A stretch of 11,327 bases of DNA from an uncultured Burkholderiales bacterium (lineage in GTDB: Bacteria > Pseudomonadota > Gammaproteobacteria > Burkholderiales > Burkholderiaceae_E): contig CAIXXI010000417.1 in assembly GCA_903923345.1 (NCBI GenBank), positions 1-11,327 of the forward strand, read 5' to 3'. Each line of letters starts with the position of its first letter. The stretch's first letter is position 1. Made by a program: the position numbers and the translations under genes. Below, piece after piece: positions 4,995 through 11,327 of the stretch. The notes beneath the pieces were generated by a model. It was not told the DNA's origin. It was given only the letters and a program-made list of their open reading frames with translations, and did not search any database.

Positions 4995-7717
4995 CAGCCA
5001 AATCGCCGTGCATAGGCGGTCTTCATGACCTGGATGACCAGAGCGTAAGCCATCAGGATCGCTGCGAGGCATACGAAGTACAACGGCGGCAGCGACTGAA
5101 GCCTGAAGGCCTGTCCGATGTGACTGAGTGTCAGGATGATCCCGGCCGAAATCACGATGATCGTTGTTGCAATCAGTGGCCATGAGGCATGGCTTTGCAC
5201 GAAGGGGATCTTGCGGGTGCGAATCAGATGCACCACCAGCGTCTGCGACAGCAGGCCCTCGACGAACCACCCCGATTGAAACAAACCCTGATCGGTGACG
5301 GTCCGTGCATCGAACACGAACCACATCAGGGCGAAGGTCGCCAGATCGAACAGCGAGCTGACCGGCCCGAACCACAGCATGAAGCGGCCGATGTCGGGCG
5401 CATTCCAGCGTTGCGGCGCGTTGAGCACTTCCGCATCGACCGTGTCGAAGGGGATACCGATTTGCGAGATGTCGTAGAGCAGGTTCTGCACCAGCAACTG
5501 CAGCGGCAACATCGGCAGAAAGGGCAGCAAGGCACTTGCAATCACGACGGACAGCACATTGCCGAAGTTCGAGCTGGCGGTCATCCGGATGTACTTGAGC
5601 ATATTGGCGAAGGTCCGCCGGCCTTCGGCAACGCCTTGCGCAAGCACCATCAGATTCTTGTCGAGCAGGATGATGTCGGCGGCTTCCTTGGCGATATCGA
5701 CCGCTGTATCGACCGAGATGCCAATGTCGGCCCGTCGCAGTGCCGCCGCATCATTGATGCCGTCGCCCAGGAATCCAACCACATTGCCTGCGTCGCGCAG
5801 GCTGCCGACGATGCGTTCCTTTTGCGCGGGATTCAGCCTTGCAAACACATTGCAGCGCAGGGCCGCCTGAGCCAGTTCGAGATCGGACAGCGCGTCCACC
5901 TGTGATCCCAGCAGCAGCCCATGCTGCTCCAGACCGACGTCGTGGCAGACTCTCGCGGTCACCTTTTCGTTGTCGCCGGTCAGGATCTTGACTGCAATGC
6001 CGGCGGCTGCGAGTGCCTTGAGCGCCGGGGCGGCGGTGTCCCTGGGAGGATCCAGAAAGTCGACGTACCCGACCAAGGTCATTCCGGATTCGTCATTCAC
6101 CCCATAGGTATGCCGATGAGGTGGCATGTCGCGCACCGCCACGGCAACCACCCTCAGGCCCTGCTCGTTGAGGGTTGCGGTGGTGCGCCGGATTGATTCC
6201 AGATGCGTCTCGGAGAGCGGCTCGTCCTCACCACATTCGCGCACCATCGTGCAAACGGCAAGCACCTCCTCGACCGCACCCTTGCAGATCAGCCGGTGTC
6301 GGTCGTCCTGTTCGGCCACCACGACCGACATGCGGCGGCGCTGGAAATCGAACGGAATTTCATCGACCTTCTTGTAGCGGGTGTCCAGACTGAGCGCCTG
6401 CTGCACTTCGACATGTTCCAGCACTGCGACGTCGAGCAGATTCTTCAGTCCGGTCTGATAGTGGCTGTTCAGATAGGCCAGCCTCAGCACGTCGTCCGAT
6501 GCACCTCCGGCGACGTCGCTATGGTGCTTGAGCACGATGCGGTCCTGGGTCAGCGTGCCCGTCTTGTCGGTGCACAGGACATTCATCGCACCGAAGTTCT
6601 GGATCGCATCCAGACGCTTGACGACGACCTGTTGGTGCGACAGGGCCACCGCGCCGCGTGCAAGGGTCGAGGTGACGATCATCGGCAGCATCTCGGGGGT
6701 GAGTCCGACCGCCACCGCCAAGGCAAACAGCGAGGCCTCGAGCCAGTCGCCCTTGGTGAATCCGTTGATCACCAGCACCAGCGGCGCCATGACCAGCATG
6801 AAGCGGATCAGCAGCCAGCTCACCTGATGGATGCCGGTTTCGAATTCAGTCGGTTCGCGGTGCGTCGCGGTGACCTGGCGCGCCAGAACGCCGAAGCAGG
6901 TTCGATCACCGGTGGTCAGCACCAGCGCATGACCGGCACCGCTGACGACGCTGCACCCCATGAAGAGCAGGTTGTCATGCTCGAGCGGGTTGTCGCCCGC
7001 ATGGCGAGTTATCGCGAACTTTTCGATCGGCAGCGACTCGCCCGTCATGGCCGATTGGCTGACGAACAGGTCTTTGGCGGACAGCACACGCAGGTCTGCC
7101 GGGATCATGTCGCCTGCCGAGAGTACGATCACATCGCCGGGAACCAGATCGTGAATCGGAATCAACTGGGCCCGATCAGGTGCCGGGCGCAAAACGTCGA
7201 TCGAATTGCTGACCAGCGCCTTGAGGGCTTCGGCTGCTCGGCCTGATCGGGTCTCCTGGACATAGCGCAGCAGCGTCGACAGCATCACCATGGCCGCGAT
7301 CACCCAGGTGGCCGTGTGATCCCCAGTCCAGTACGACACCACCGAGAGCGCGGTCAGCAGCAGGTTGAATGGGTCGCGGTAGCAGTGCCACAGACGCATC
7401 CACCATGGAGGTGGCCGGTCGTGGCCCACCTCATTGGGGCCTATCGAGAGGCGGACCGCATGGGCTCGCTCGGCACTCAGGCCCGCATCCGAGCTCTCGA
7501 GCGAGGACAGCAGCACGTTGGCATCAGCCTGCGATGCACGCAGCAGCCCACTCGACAGCTCAGCCGGCAGCGTACGGGTGTCGATTCGGTCGCGGTATTC
7601 GTCCCAGACCGCGAGGCTGCGGAAATGCCGCGCCATGCCCCGCACGAAGACGAATCGAAGAAAAAGATTGGCGGGAAGATCGCGCAGCACAGCTCGATGC
7701 CATCCGATATCAGGCAT
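4988..7717 (-). CDS. mgtA: Magnesium-importing P-type ATPase, MgtA/MgtB family
   Basis: This inner-membrane pump uses ATP to bring Mg2+ into the cell. The 909-residue length is close to enterobacterial MgtA and MgtB, and similarity runs end to end, down to the C-terminal RRFGWQ. Numbered from ATG 7717, visible elements are: first membrane pair near 116-155; TGES actuator motif at 225-228; third and fourth helices near 302-320 and 330-355 with LTPEMLP; phosphorylation site CTDKTGTLTQD with D384; nucleotide-binding KGA near 479; LDPPRD near 556; TGDN near 580; hinge motif GDGINDAAAL at 651-660; and six C-terminal helices from about 712. The hinge has Ala at 658 where Pro is almost universal. 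ATG 7717 fits the MgtA N terminus; a TTG lies one codon earlier, and neither has a strong ribosome binding site. No enterobacterial-style long Mg2+-sensing leader is present: only 95 bp separate it from the divergent BLUF gene. Confidence 0.95.
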   Translation of the reverse strand: MPDIGWHRAVLRDLPANLFLRFVFVRGMARHFRSLAVWDEYRDRIDTRTLPAELSSGLLRASQADANVLLSSLESSDAGLSAERAHAVRLSIGPNEVGHDRPPPWWMRLWHCYRDPFNLLLTALSVVSYWTGDHTATWVIAAMVMLSTLLRYVQETRSGRAAEALKALVSNSIDVLRPAPDRAQLIPIHDLVPGDVIVLSAGDMIPADLRVLSAKDLFVSQSAMTGESLPIEKFAITRHAGDNPLEHDNLLFMGCSVVSGAGHALVLTTGDRTCFGVLARQVTATHREPTEFETGIHQVSWLLIRFMLVMAPLVLVINGFTKGDWLEASLFALAVAVGLTPEMLPMIVTSTLARGAVALSHQQVVVKRLDAIQNFGAMNVLCTDKTGTLTQDRIVLKHHSDVAGGASDDVLRLAYLNSHYQTGLKNLLDVAVLEHVEVQQALSLDTRYKKVDEIPFDFQRRRMSVVVAEQDDRHRLICKGAVEEVLAVCTMVRECGEDEPLSETHLESIRRTTATLNEQGLRVVAVAVRDMPPHRHTYGVNDESGMTLVGYVDFLDPPRDTAAPALKALAAAGIAVKILTGDNEKVTARVCHDVGLEQHGLLLGSQVDALSDLELAQAALRCNVFARLNPAQKERIVGSLRDAGNVVGFLGDGINDAAALRRADIGISVDTAVDIAKEAADIILLDKNLMVLAQGVAEGRRTFANMLKYIRMTASSNFGNVLSVVIASALLPFLPMLPLQLLVQNLLYDISQIGIPFDTVDAEVLNAPQRWNAPDIGRFMLWFGPVSSLFDLATFALMWFVFDARTVTDQGLFQSGWFVEGLLSQTLVVHLIRTRKIPFVQSHASWPLIATTIIVISAGIILTLSHIGQAFRLQSLPPLYFVCLAAILMAYALVIQVMKTAYARRFGWQ

Positions 7718-7812
7718 CAATGTGCTGCTGTTCGGCGCTTTGCCAAACGTCTGTCAGGTGATCATCTGCAATCGTAGACATTGGATTCACCCCTGCGCTG
7801 CCCGGAGTCGCC
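7718..7812. promoter_or_regulatory. Divergent control region between mgtA and the BLUF gene
   Basis: This 95-bp gap must contain the promoters of both genes unless transcription enters from outside. It holds an imperfect palindrome, CAGGTGATCATCTG, at 7755-7768, symmetrical except for one base pair and centred on TGATCA. A GGAG ribosome binding site lies 5 nt before the BLUF ATG. I could not fit a good -35/-10 pair on either strand. A shared regulator is possible but unproven. Confidence 0.4.
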
Positions 7813-8247
7813 ATGCTTGCTCGTCTGATCTATGCCAGTGCCATCACAACGCCGATCGGTCCGTCTGATATCACGGCCCTACTACGCAAGGCGCGTCTGC
7901 GAAATGCGGTCAACGGGCTGAGCGGGCTGCTCACCTTCGACAGTCGATATTTTCTGCAGGCCATTGAGGGCGCGCCACGCGCGATCAACGATCTGTATGC
8001 AGGCATCGTCAACGATTCGCGCCATCGACAGGTGACCCTGCTCAAGTACGGACGTATCGAGTCGCGCATGTTTCCCGATTGGCAGATGGGATTCTTGTCG
8101 GCCAATGCTGGGCACCGCGCGCTCTATGCCAAAGTGATGCCGGGCGGGGTGTTCGACCCGCTTTCGATTGATGGCGATCAGGCCGAAGCGCTGATGGCGG
8201 ACCTGGCGGCAGCCGGTGCCCGCAATGACGAGTCCGTGTCGGCCTGA
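7813..8247 (+). CDS. Short BLUF-domain blue-light photoreceptor (PixD-like)
   Basis: BLUF proteins bind FAD and change their flavin hydrogen bonding in blue light. This 144-residue protein is almost all BLUF domain (about 2-95) plus a short C-terminal tail likely to form helices, so it is the stand-alone type that signals by binding a partner protein, not through a fused enzyme domain. The residues known from AppA and PixD to shape the flavin site are all present: Y7 in LIYAS, N31 in RNAVNGLSGLL, Q49 in FLQAIEG, and W90 and M92 in the WQMGF stretch; the RH of the NDSRH segment also fits the family. Photochemistry should therefore be intact. The start is supported by GGAG 5 nt upstream. It diverges from mgtA and converges on the hydrolase gene with 3 bp between stops. 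No EAL, GGDEF or anti-repressor partner is seen nearby, so its output is unknown. Confidence 0.95.
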   Translation: MLARLIYASAITTPIGPSDITALLRKARLRNAVNGLSGLLTFDSRYFLQAIEGAPRAINDLYAGIVNDSRHRQVTLLKYGRIESRMFPDWQMGFLSANAGHRALYAKVMPGGVFDPLSIDGDQAEALMADLAAAGARNDESVSA

Positions 8248-8250
8248 GTC

Positions 8251-9231
8251 CTAAAGGCCATAGGCCTTTCGCAGAAAGGCGATTGCATCGGCGACCGTGG
8301 TCTGAGGGTCTTCTTCCATCGGCACGTGCCCGAGGCCGGGGTAGACGATCAGGGTGCTGTTCGGGATGTCGCGCTTGAATCGCTCGCCTTGGACCAGCGG
8401 AATCCACTCATCGCGACCGCCCCACTGAATCAGGGTCGGAACGCGCAGGGTCTGGATCTGCTCCCATTGCGTGTTGTTGCTCATCGATCGGGCGCGTTCG
8501 CCCATCGCGGCTCGATTGCCCGGCCTTCGCAGCAGGTCTGAATAGCGGTCAACCAGATCGGGCGTGACTTTTGCGGGGCTGCCGTAGACACCTTCCAGGC
8601 TGTTTCGCACTGCGGGGCGTACCGGTGCCCAGCGCATCAGTTCGCTGACGACCGGCGTGCGGGCAAGCCGCAGGCCGGCTGTACCGGGCCCGGAGAGGTC
8701 GGCGGGATAACCAGCCGAGTCGATCAGGATCAGGGCGGTCACGCGCTCCGGGTGGCGCAGTGCGAACCGCCAGGCGATCAGTCCGCCCAGGCTGTTGCCG
8801 GCAATCGCAAAGCGGCTCATCCCGGCTGCGTCGACGAATCGCTCCAGAAAGTCGATGGTCGCAGCCGGAGAATAATCGCCGGAAGGGTGCGGGCCTGTCA
8901 GTCCGAATCCCGGCAGATCGAGACGAACCACGCGCCATTGTCCTGACAGTGCGCCGGCCCAGCCGTCCCAGGTGTGCAGCGACGCGCCCGTGCCGTGCAG
9001 CAGCAAGATTGCTGGCGCATTCTGGGTGGCTTCAGACGGCGAGGTGTGATCGCTGCGGGCCATGCGGCCAGGGCCTTCATCGCGCCAGTGCACCTCCATG
9101 CCGTCCATGGGCAGAAAGCGCGAGGGCGGCGCGCCATAGTGCGATTTCAGGTCAGCCAGAGGCAGGTCGGTCTGACACCCGGCTAGAAAAACCGCACTGA
9201 TCAGGCCCAAGCACCACGCCCATGACTTCAT
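8251..9231 (-). CDS. Alpha/beta-hydrolase-fold lipoprotein
   Basis: This is a predicted envelope-anchored esterase, lipase or related hydrolase. The 326-residue protein has a lipoprotein signal ending in LAGC, with C19 as the lipidated residue. The alpha/beta-hydrolase core follows: oxyanion-loop HGTGAS at 79-84, a LDLPGFG strand-turn at 104-110, the nucleophile elbow GNSLGG with S147, an acidic residue D274 in GGRDEW, and H302 in GLGHVPMEEDP. The catalytic triad is therefore complete, and the protein has the length of a single-domain family member. A GGAG ribosome binding site lies 8 nt before ATG 9231. It starts 18 bp after the M20 amidohydrolase stop and is probably its operon partner. The substrate cannot be told from the sequence; haloalkane dehalogenase-like or C-C hydrolase activity cannot be excluded by motif alone. 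The last codons contain a hairpin that may serve the convergent BLUF gene. Confidence 0.92.
   Translation of the reverse strand: MKSWAWCLGLISAVFLAGCQTDLPLADLKSHYGAPPSRFLPMDGMEVHWRDEGPGRMARSDHTSPSEATQNAPAILLLHGTGASLHTWDGWAGALSGQWRVVRLDLPGFGLTGPHPSGDYSPAATIDFLERFVDAAGMSRFAIAGNSLGGLIAWRFALRHPERVTALILIDSAGYPADLSGPGTAGLRLARTPVVSELMRWAPVRPAVRNSLEGVYGSPAKVTPDLVDRYSDLLRRPGNRAAMGERARSMSNNTQWEQIQTLRVPTLIQWGGRDEWIPLVQGERFKRDIPNSTLIVYPGLGHVPMEEDPQTTVADAIAFLRKAYGL
8253..8280 (+). terminator. Overlapping hairpins downstream of the BLUF gene, possible terminator
   Basis: Six bases after the BLUF stop, AAAGGCC (8253-8259) pairs with GGCCTTT (8263-8269) over a 3-nt loop; the arm GCCTTTC (8264-8270) can instead pair with GAAAGGC (8274-8280) over another 3-nt loop. 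Both are perfect 7-bp stems and cannot form together. The U-tract after the first stem is only three bases. The region also encodes the last residues of the convergent hydrolase. Terminator function is plausible but not certain. Confidence 0.4.
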
Positions 9232-9249
9232 TGCGAACGCTCCGTCAGG

Positions 9250-10443
9250 TCAGGCAATCGGCAGGAACCGCTGCGCCAGGCGAACCCAGAAGCTGCCGCC
9301 CAGCGGAATCAGTTCGTCGTTGAAGTCATAGCTCGGGTTGTGCAGCATGCACGGGCCCATGCCGTGGCCGGACTCGCGGTGCGTGCCGTCACCGTTGCCG
9401 ATGAAGACATAGCAGCCTGGCTTGGCTTGCAGCATGAAGGCGAAGTCTTCTGCGCCCATGGTCGGCTCGCATTGGTCGTTGACCTGGTCGTCGCCGACCA
9501 GCTCCCGCATGACCGAGGCTGCAAAGGCGGCTTGCCCGGGGTGGTTGATGGTCGGCGGGTAATTGCGGTGAAAGTGCAGCGATCCGGTCGCACCAAAGGC
9601 CAGCGGCAATTGTTCGGAGAGTTCTCGCATGCGGGTTTCGATCAGATCGAGTGTCTCGACCGTGAAGGTGCGAACCGTGCCCCGCACGATCGCGCTGTCC
9701 GGAATGATGTTGGTCGCATCACCGGCATGGATCTCGGTGACCGACAGCACGGCCGCATCGATTGGCTTTTTGTTGCGGGTGATGATCGACTGGAAGGCCT
9801 GCACCAGGTGGGTGGCCACGAGCACCGGGTCGATGCCATTCTGGGGCAGGGCTGCGTGGGCGCCCTTGCCGCGCAGGGTGACCTCGAATTCATTGGACGA
9901 CGCCATCATCGGGCCAGGCGTGGTGCTGAATGTGCCGACCGCTGCACCAGGCCAGTTGTGCATGCCAAAGACCGCCTCGCAGGGAAAGCGGGTAAACAGG
10001 CCATCGTCGATCATCTTCTGAGCGCCCGCGCCGCCTTCTTCGGCCGGCTGAAAGATGAAGTGCACGATGCCGTCGAAGCCACCATGCAGCGACAGCCAGC
10101 GGGCGCCAGCCAGCAGCATCGCGGTGTGGCCGTCGTGGCCGCAGGCATGCATGCGGCCCTGATAAGTGGACGCATGCTCGAAGCTGTTGTGTTCCTGAAG
10201 GGGCAAGGCGTCCATGTCGGCGCGCAGACCGACTGCGCGGGTCGAGGTGCCCCGGCGCAGCGTGCCAACCACGCCGGTGCCGCCGAGTCCGGTGTGAACC
10301 GCAAGGCCCCAGGCCTTCAATTTGTCTGCGACGATAGCGGCCGTGCGATGCTCTGCAAAGCACAGTTCGGGGTGCGCGTGAATGTCCCGGCGAATCGCCT
10401 GGATTTCAGCCTGGAGATCAACAATGCCTTCAGCGAGTCTCAT
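9250..10443 (-). CDS. M20-family amidohydrolase (hippurate hydrolase / N-acyl-amino-acid hydrolase-like)
   Basis: This is a cytoplasmic-type zinc amidohydrolase that, by family, cleaves N-acyl or N-aroyl amino acids to an amino acid and a carboxylic acid. The 397-residue length is typical. Motifs appear in the usual order: RRDIHAHPELCFAE at 18-31, GLRADMDALPL at 72-82, HACGHDGHTAML with metal ligands C101 and H103, FQPAEEGG with catalytic or metal-binding E135/E136, GMHNWP with H162, the lid-domain GKGAHAALPQNGIDP at 192-206, MGAEDFAF at 329-336, and C-terminal H368. No signal peptide is seen. ATG 10443 is chosen because it gives the family N terminus. The frame stays open 819 bases further upstream, but that part is antisense to the divergent molybdoenzyme gene and resembles nothing. 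The ribosome binding site is poor. The alpha/beta-hydrolase lipoprotein gene follows after 18 bp. The exact substrate is not determinable here. Confidence 0.93.
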   Translation of the reverse strand: MRLAEGIVDLQAEIQAIRRDIHAHPELCFAEHRTAAIVADKLKAWGLAVHTGLGGTGVVGTLRRGTSTRAVGLRADMDALPLQEHNSFEHASTYQGRMHACGHDGHTAMLLAGARWLSLHGGFDGIVHFIFQPAEEGGAGAQKMIDDGLFTRFPCEAVFGMHNWPGAAVGTFSTTPGPMMASSNEFEVTLRGKGAHAALPQNGIDPVLVATHLVQAFQSIITRNKKPIDAAVLSVTEIHAGDATNIIPDSAIVRGTVRTFTVETLDLIETRMRELSEQLPLAFGATGSLHFHRNYPPTINHPGQAAFAASVMRELVGDDQVNDQCEPTMGAEDFAFMLQAKPGCYVFIGNGDGTHRESGHGMGPCMLHNPSYDFNDELIPLGGSFWVRLAQRFLPIA

Positions 10444-10506
10444 GGTGCACAGTGTCCAATGCCCTGAAAATCTCAGCTTAACATCGTGAACCTGATGGAT
10501 ACGCCC
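10444..10506. promoter_or_regulatory. Divergent intergenic region between the M20 hydrolase and the molybdopterin oxidoreductase
   Basis: These 63 bp separate two divergent starts and should hold both promoters. A TAACAT hexamer at 10479-10484 is a weak -10 candidate for the plus strand but has no recognisable -35 partner. A GTGCAC palindrome sits next to the hydrolase start at 10445-10450. Nothing stronger is visible. Confidence 0.3.
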
Positions 10507-11327
10507 ATGAACACAGTCAGCCCTGAGCTCGAAACCACCGTGCGCGGAGCCTGTCCGCACGACTGCCCGGATACCTGCGCGCTGCGGGTCACCGTTCGAG
10601 ACGGCGTGGCGGTCCGGGTCGCGGGCGATCCTGATCATCCGCCGACCGATGGGGTGCTGTGCACCAAGGTGTCGCGCTATCTGGAGCGCACCTACTCGCC
10701 CGATCGCCTGACAGTGCCCCTGCGCCGCACCGGCCCCAAAGGCAGCGGGCAATTCGAGCCGGCCACCTGGGAGGAGGCGATCACTGACATCGCCGCGCGG
10801 CTGCGCACGATTGCCGCGCGCGATCCCGAGCGCATCCTGCCTTACAGCTACGCGGGCACCATGGGTATGGTGCAGGGCGACGGCATGGGCCAGCGCTTTT
10901 TTCATCGGCTCGGTGCGGCCCGCCTCGATCGCACCATCTGTGCTTCGCCCGGTGTGCATGGCCTGACCTACACGCTGGGCGCGGCCGTTGGCATGGATGT
11001 CGAGCGATTCGAGCACGCCGGCTTGATCCTGATCTGGGGGTCGAACCCGATCACCTCGAGCGTGCACTTCTGGAGCCTTGCCCAGAAAGCCCGGCGCCGT
11101 GGCGCCAAGCTGATTGCCATCGACCCCTACCGCACCGCGAGCGCCGAGCGCTGTGATCAGCACATTGCCCTGATGCCGGGCACCGATGGCGCGCTGGCCC
11201 TGGGCATCATGCAGCAGCTGATTGCACACGATCGACTGGATCACGACTGGCTCGAGCAGCACACGGTGGGATTCGAGGCGATGGCTCAGCGGGCGTCGGC
11301 CTGGACGCCCGATCGGGTGGCGCGCAC
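10507..11327 (+). CDS. Molybdopterin oxidoreductase, DMSO-reductase superfamily (N-terminal part; runs off window)
   Basis: This is the start of a catalytic subunit that binds a molybdopterin guanine dinucleotide cofactor and an N-terminal [4Fe-4S] cluster. The frame is open for 273 codons to the window edge; full-length family members are usually about 650-800 residues. The cluster ligands are C16, C20 and C24 (ACPHDCPDTC) and C52 (VLCTKVSRYLE). Then come TWEEAITDIAARLR near 88-101, YSYAGTMGMVQGDGM near 113-127, DRTICASPG near 141-149, the cofactor-binding IWGSNPITSS near 176-185, and RRRGAKLIAIDPYRT, then MPGTDGALALG. No Tat signal precedes the cluster, suggesting a cytoplasmic enzyme. It resembles broadly annotated molybdopterin oxidoreductases whose substrate is unknown. 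ATG 10507 is the most likely start; in-frame ATG 10495 and GTG 10486 are alternatives, all with weak ribosome binding sites. It is divergent from the M20 hydrolase gene. Confidence 0.93.
   Translation, partial: MNTVSPELETTVRGACPHDCPDTCALRVTVRDGVAVRVAGDPDHPPTDGVLCTKVSRYLERTYSPDRLTVPLRRTGPKGSGQFEPATWEEAITDIAARLRTIAARDPERILPYSYAGTMGMVQGDGMGQRFFHRLGAARLDRTICASPGVHGLTYTLGAAVGMDVERFEHAGLILIWGSNPITSSVHFWSLAQKARRRGAKLIAIDPYRTASAERCDQHIALMPGTDGALALGIMQQLIAHDRLDHDWLEQHTVGFEAMAQRASAWTPDRVAR

Noticed and set aside
6203..7246. A 347-codon open frame opposite mgtA
   Set aside because: The composition is rich in Arg, His, Gln and Asp with no domain pattern, and it is antisense to well-conserved ATPase motifs; it is a shadow frame.
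7718..7812. A possible Mg2+ riboswitch or leader peptide upstream of mgtA
   Set aside because: The gap to the divergent gene is only 95 bp and shows no extended pairing on the mgtA strand; too short for the known enterobacterial mgtA leader or an M-box element.
9340..10467. A 375-codon open frame on the plus strand opposite the M20 amidohydrolase gene
   Set aside because: It is antisense over its whole length to a gene with intact catalytic motifs, resembles no known family, and is expected from codon bias in high-GC DNA.
10444..11262. A 273-codon N-terminal extension of the M20 amidohydrolase frame
   Set aside because: It is antisense to the molybdopterin oxidoreductase gene. The M20 domain has its normal length and N terminus when started at 10443.
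1..11327. Mobile elements, CRISPR arrays, tRNA or rRNA genes, toxin-antitoxin or phage-defence genes
   Set aside because: Reading through the window found no transposase or integrase motifs, no regularly spaced repeats, no tRNA-like cloverleaf and no defence-family domains. All substantial coding regions are explained by ordinary metabolic, transport and sensory genes.

Overview
The window is a compact stretch of high-GC bacterial chromosome, most likely from a Gram-negative proteobacterium. Support for this comes from two lipoproteins, a Tat-exported molybdoenzyme, a chemoreceptor, an MgtA-type Mg2+ ATPase and GC-rich codon use. Betaproteobacteria (Burkholderiales-like) is my best guess, but it rests on general impression and not on a diagnostic marker. 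I see no rRNA, tRNA, insertion sequence, phage gene or CRISPR array.

Layout, left to right. (1) Positions 1-924 minus: a chemoreceptor cut by the left edge, with two membrane helices almost directly joined, so it has no periplasmic sensor. (2) Positions 925-1163: an intergenic region with two inverted repeats and a clear intrinsic terminator for the genes to its right. (3) Positions 1164-3861 minus: a two-gene operon for a xanthine dehydrogenase/isoquinoline-1-oxidoreductase type molybdenum hydroxylase, with the [2Fe-2S] subunit first and the Tat-exported Mo subunit second. (4) Positions 3862-4177: a long divergent leader rich in hairpins. (5) Positions 4178-4987 plus: a DUF3047 lipoprotein. 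Its stop codon directly abuts the stop of (6), positions 4988-7717 minus: an MgtA-type Mg2+-importing P-type ATPase. (7) Positions 7813-8247 plus: a short, PixD-like BLUF blue-light sensor, divergent from mgtA. (8) Positions 8251-10443 minus: a likely two-gene operon of an M20 amidohydrolase followed by an alpha/beta-hydrolase lipoprotein. (9) Positions 10507-11327 plus: the N-terminal 273 codons of a [4Fe-4S] molybdopterin oxidoreductase of the DMSO-reductase superfamily, cut by the right edge.

Genes are tightly packed with several convergent pairs (0 and 3 bp between stops), and no single pathway obviously ties them together. Two unrelated molybdoenzymes flank a set of envelope, transport and sensing genes. 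The points most worth a second look are: the Pro-to-Ala change in the near-invariant GDGxNDxP hinge motif of the Mg2+ ATPase; overlapping, mutually exclusive hairpins at the 3' ends of the BLUF and hydrolase genes; a perfect 14-bp palindrome across the abutting stop codons; the BLUF/mgtA divergent control region; and the sensorless chemoreceptor. I did not find a convincing wholly new multi-gene system. The long ORFs antisense to these genes look like high-GC shadows.
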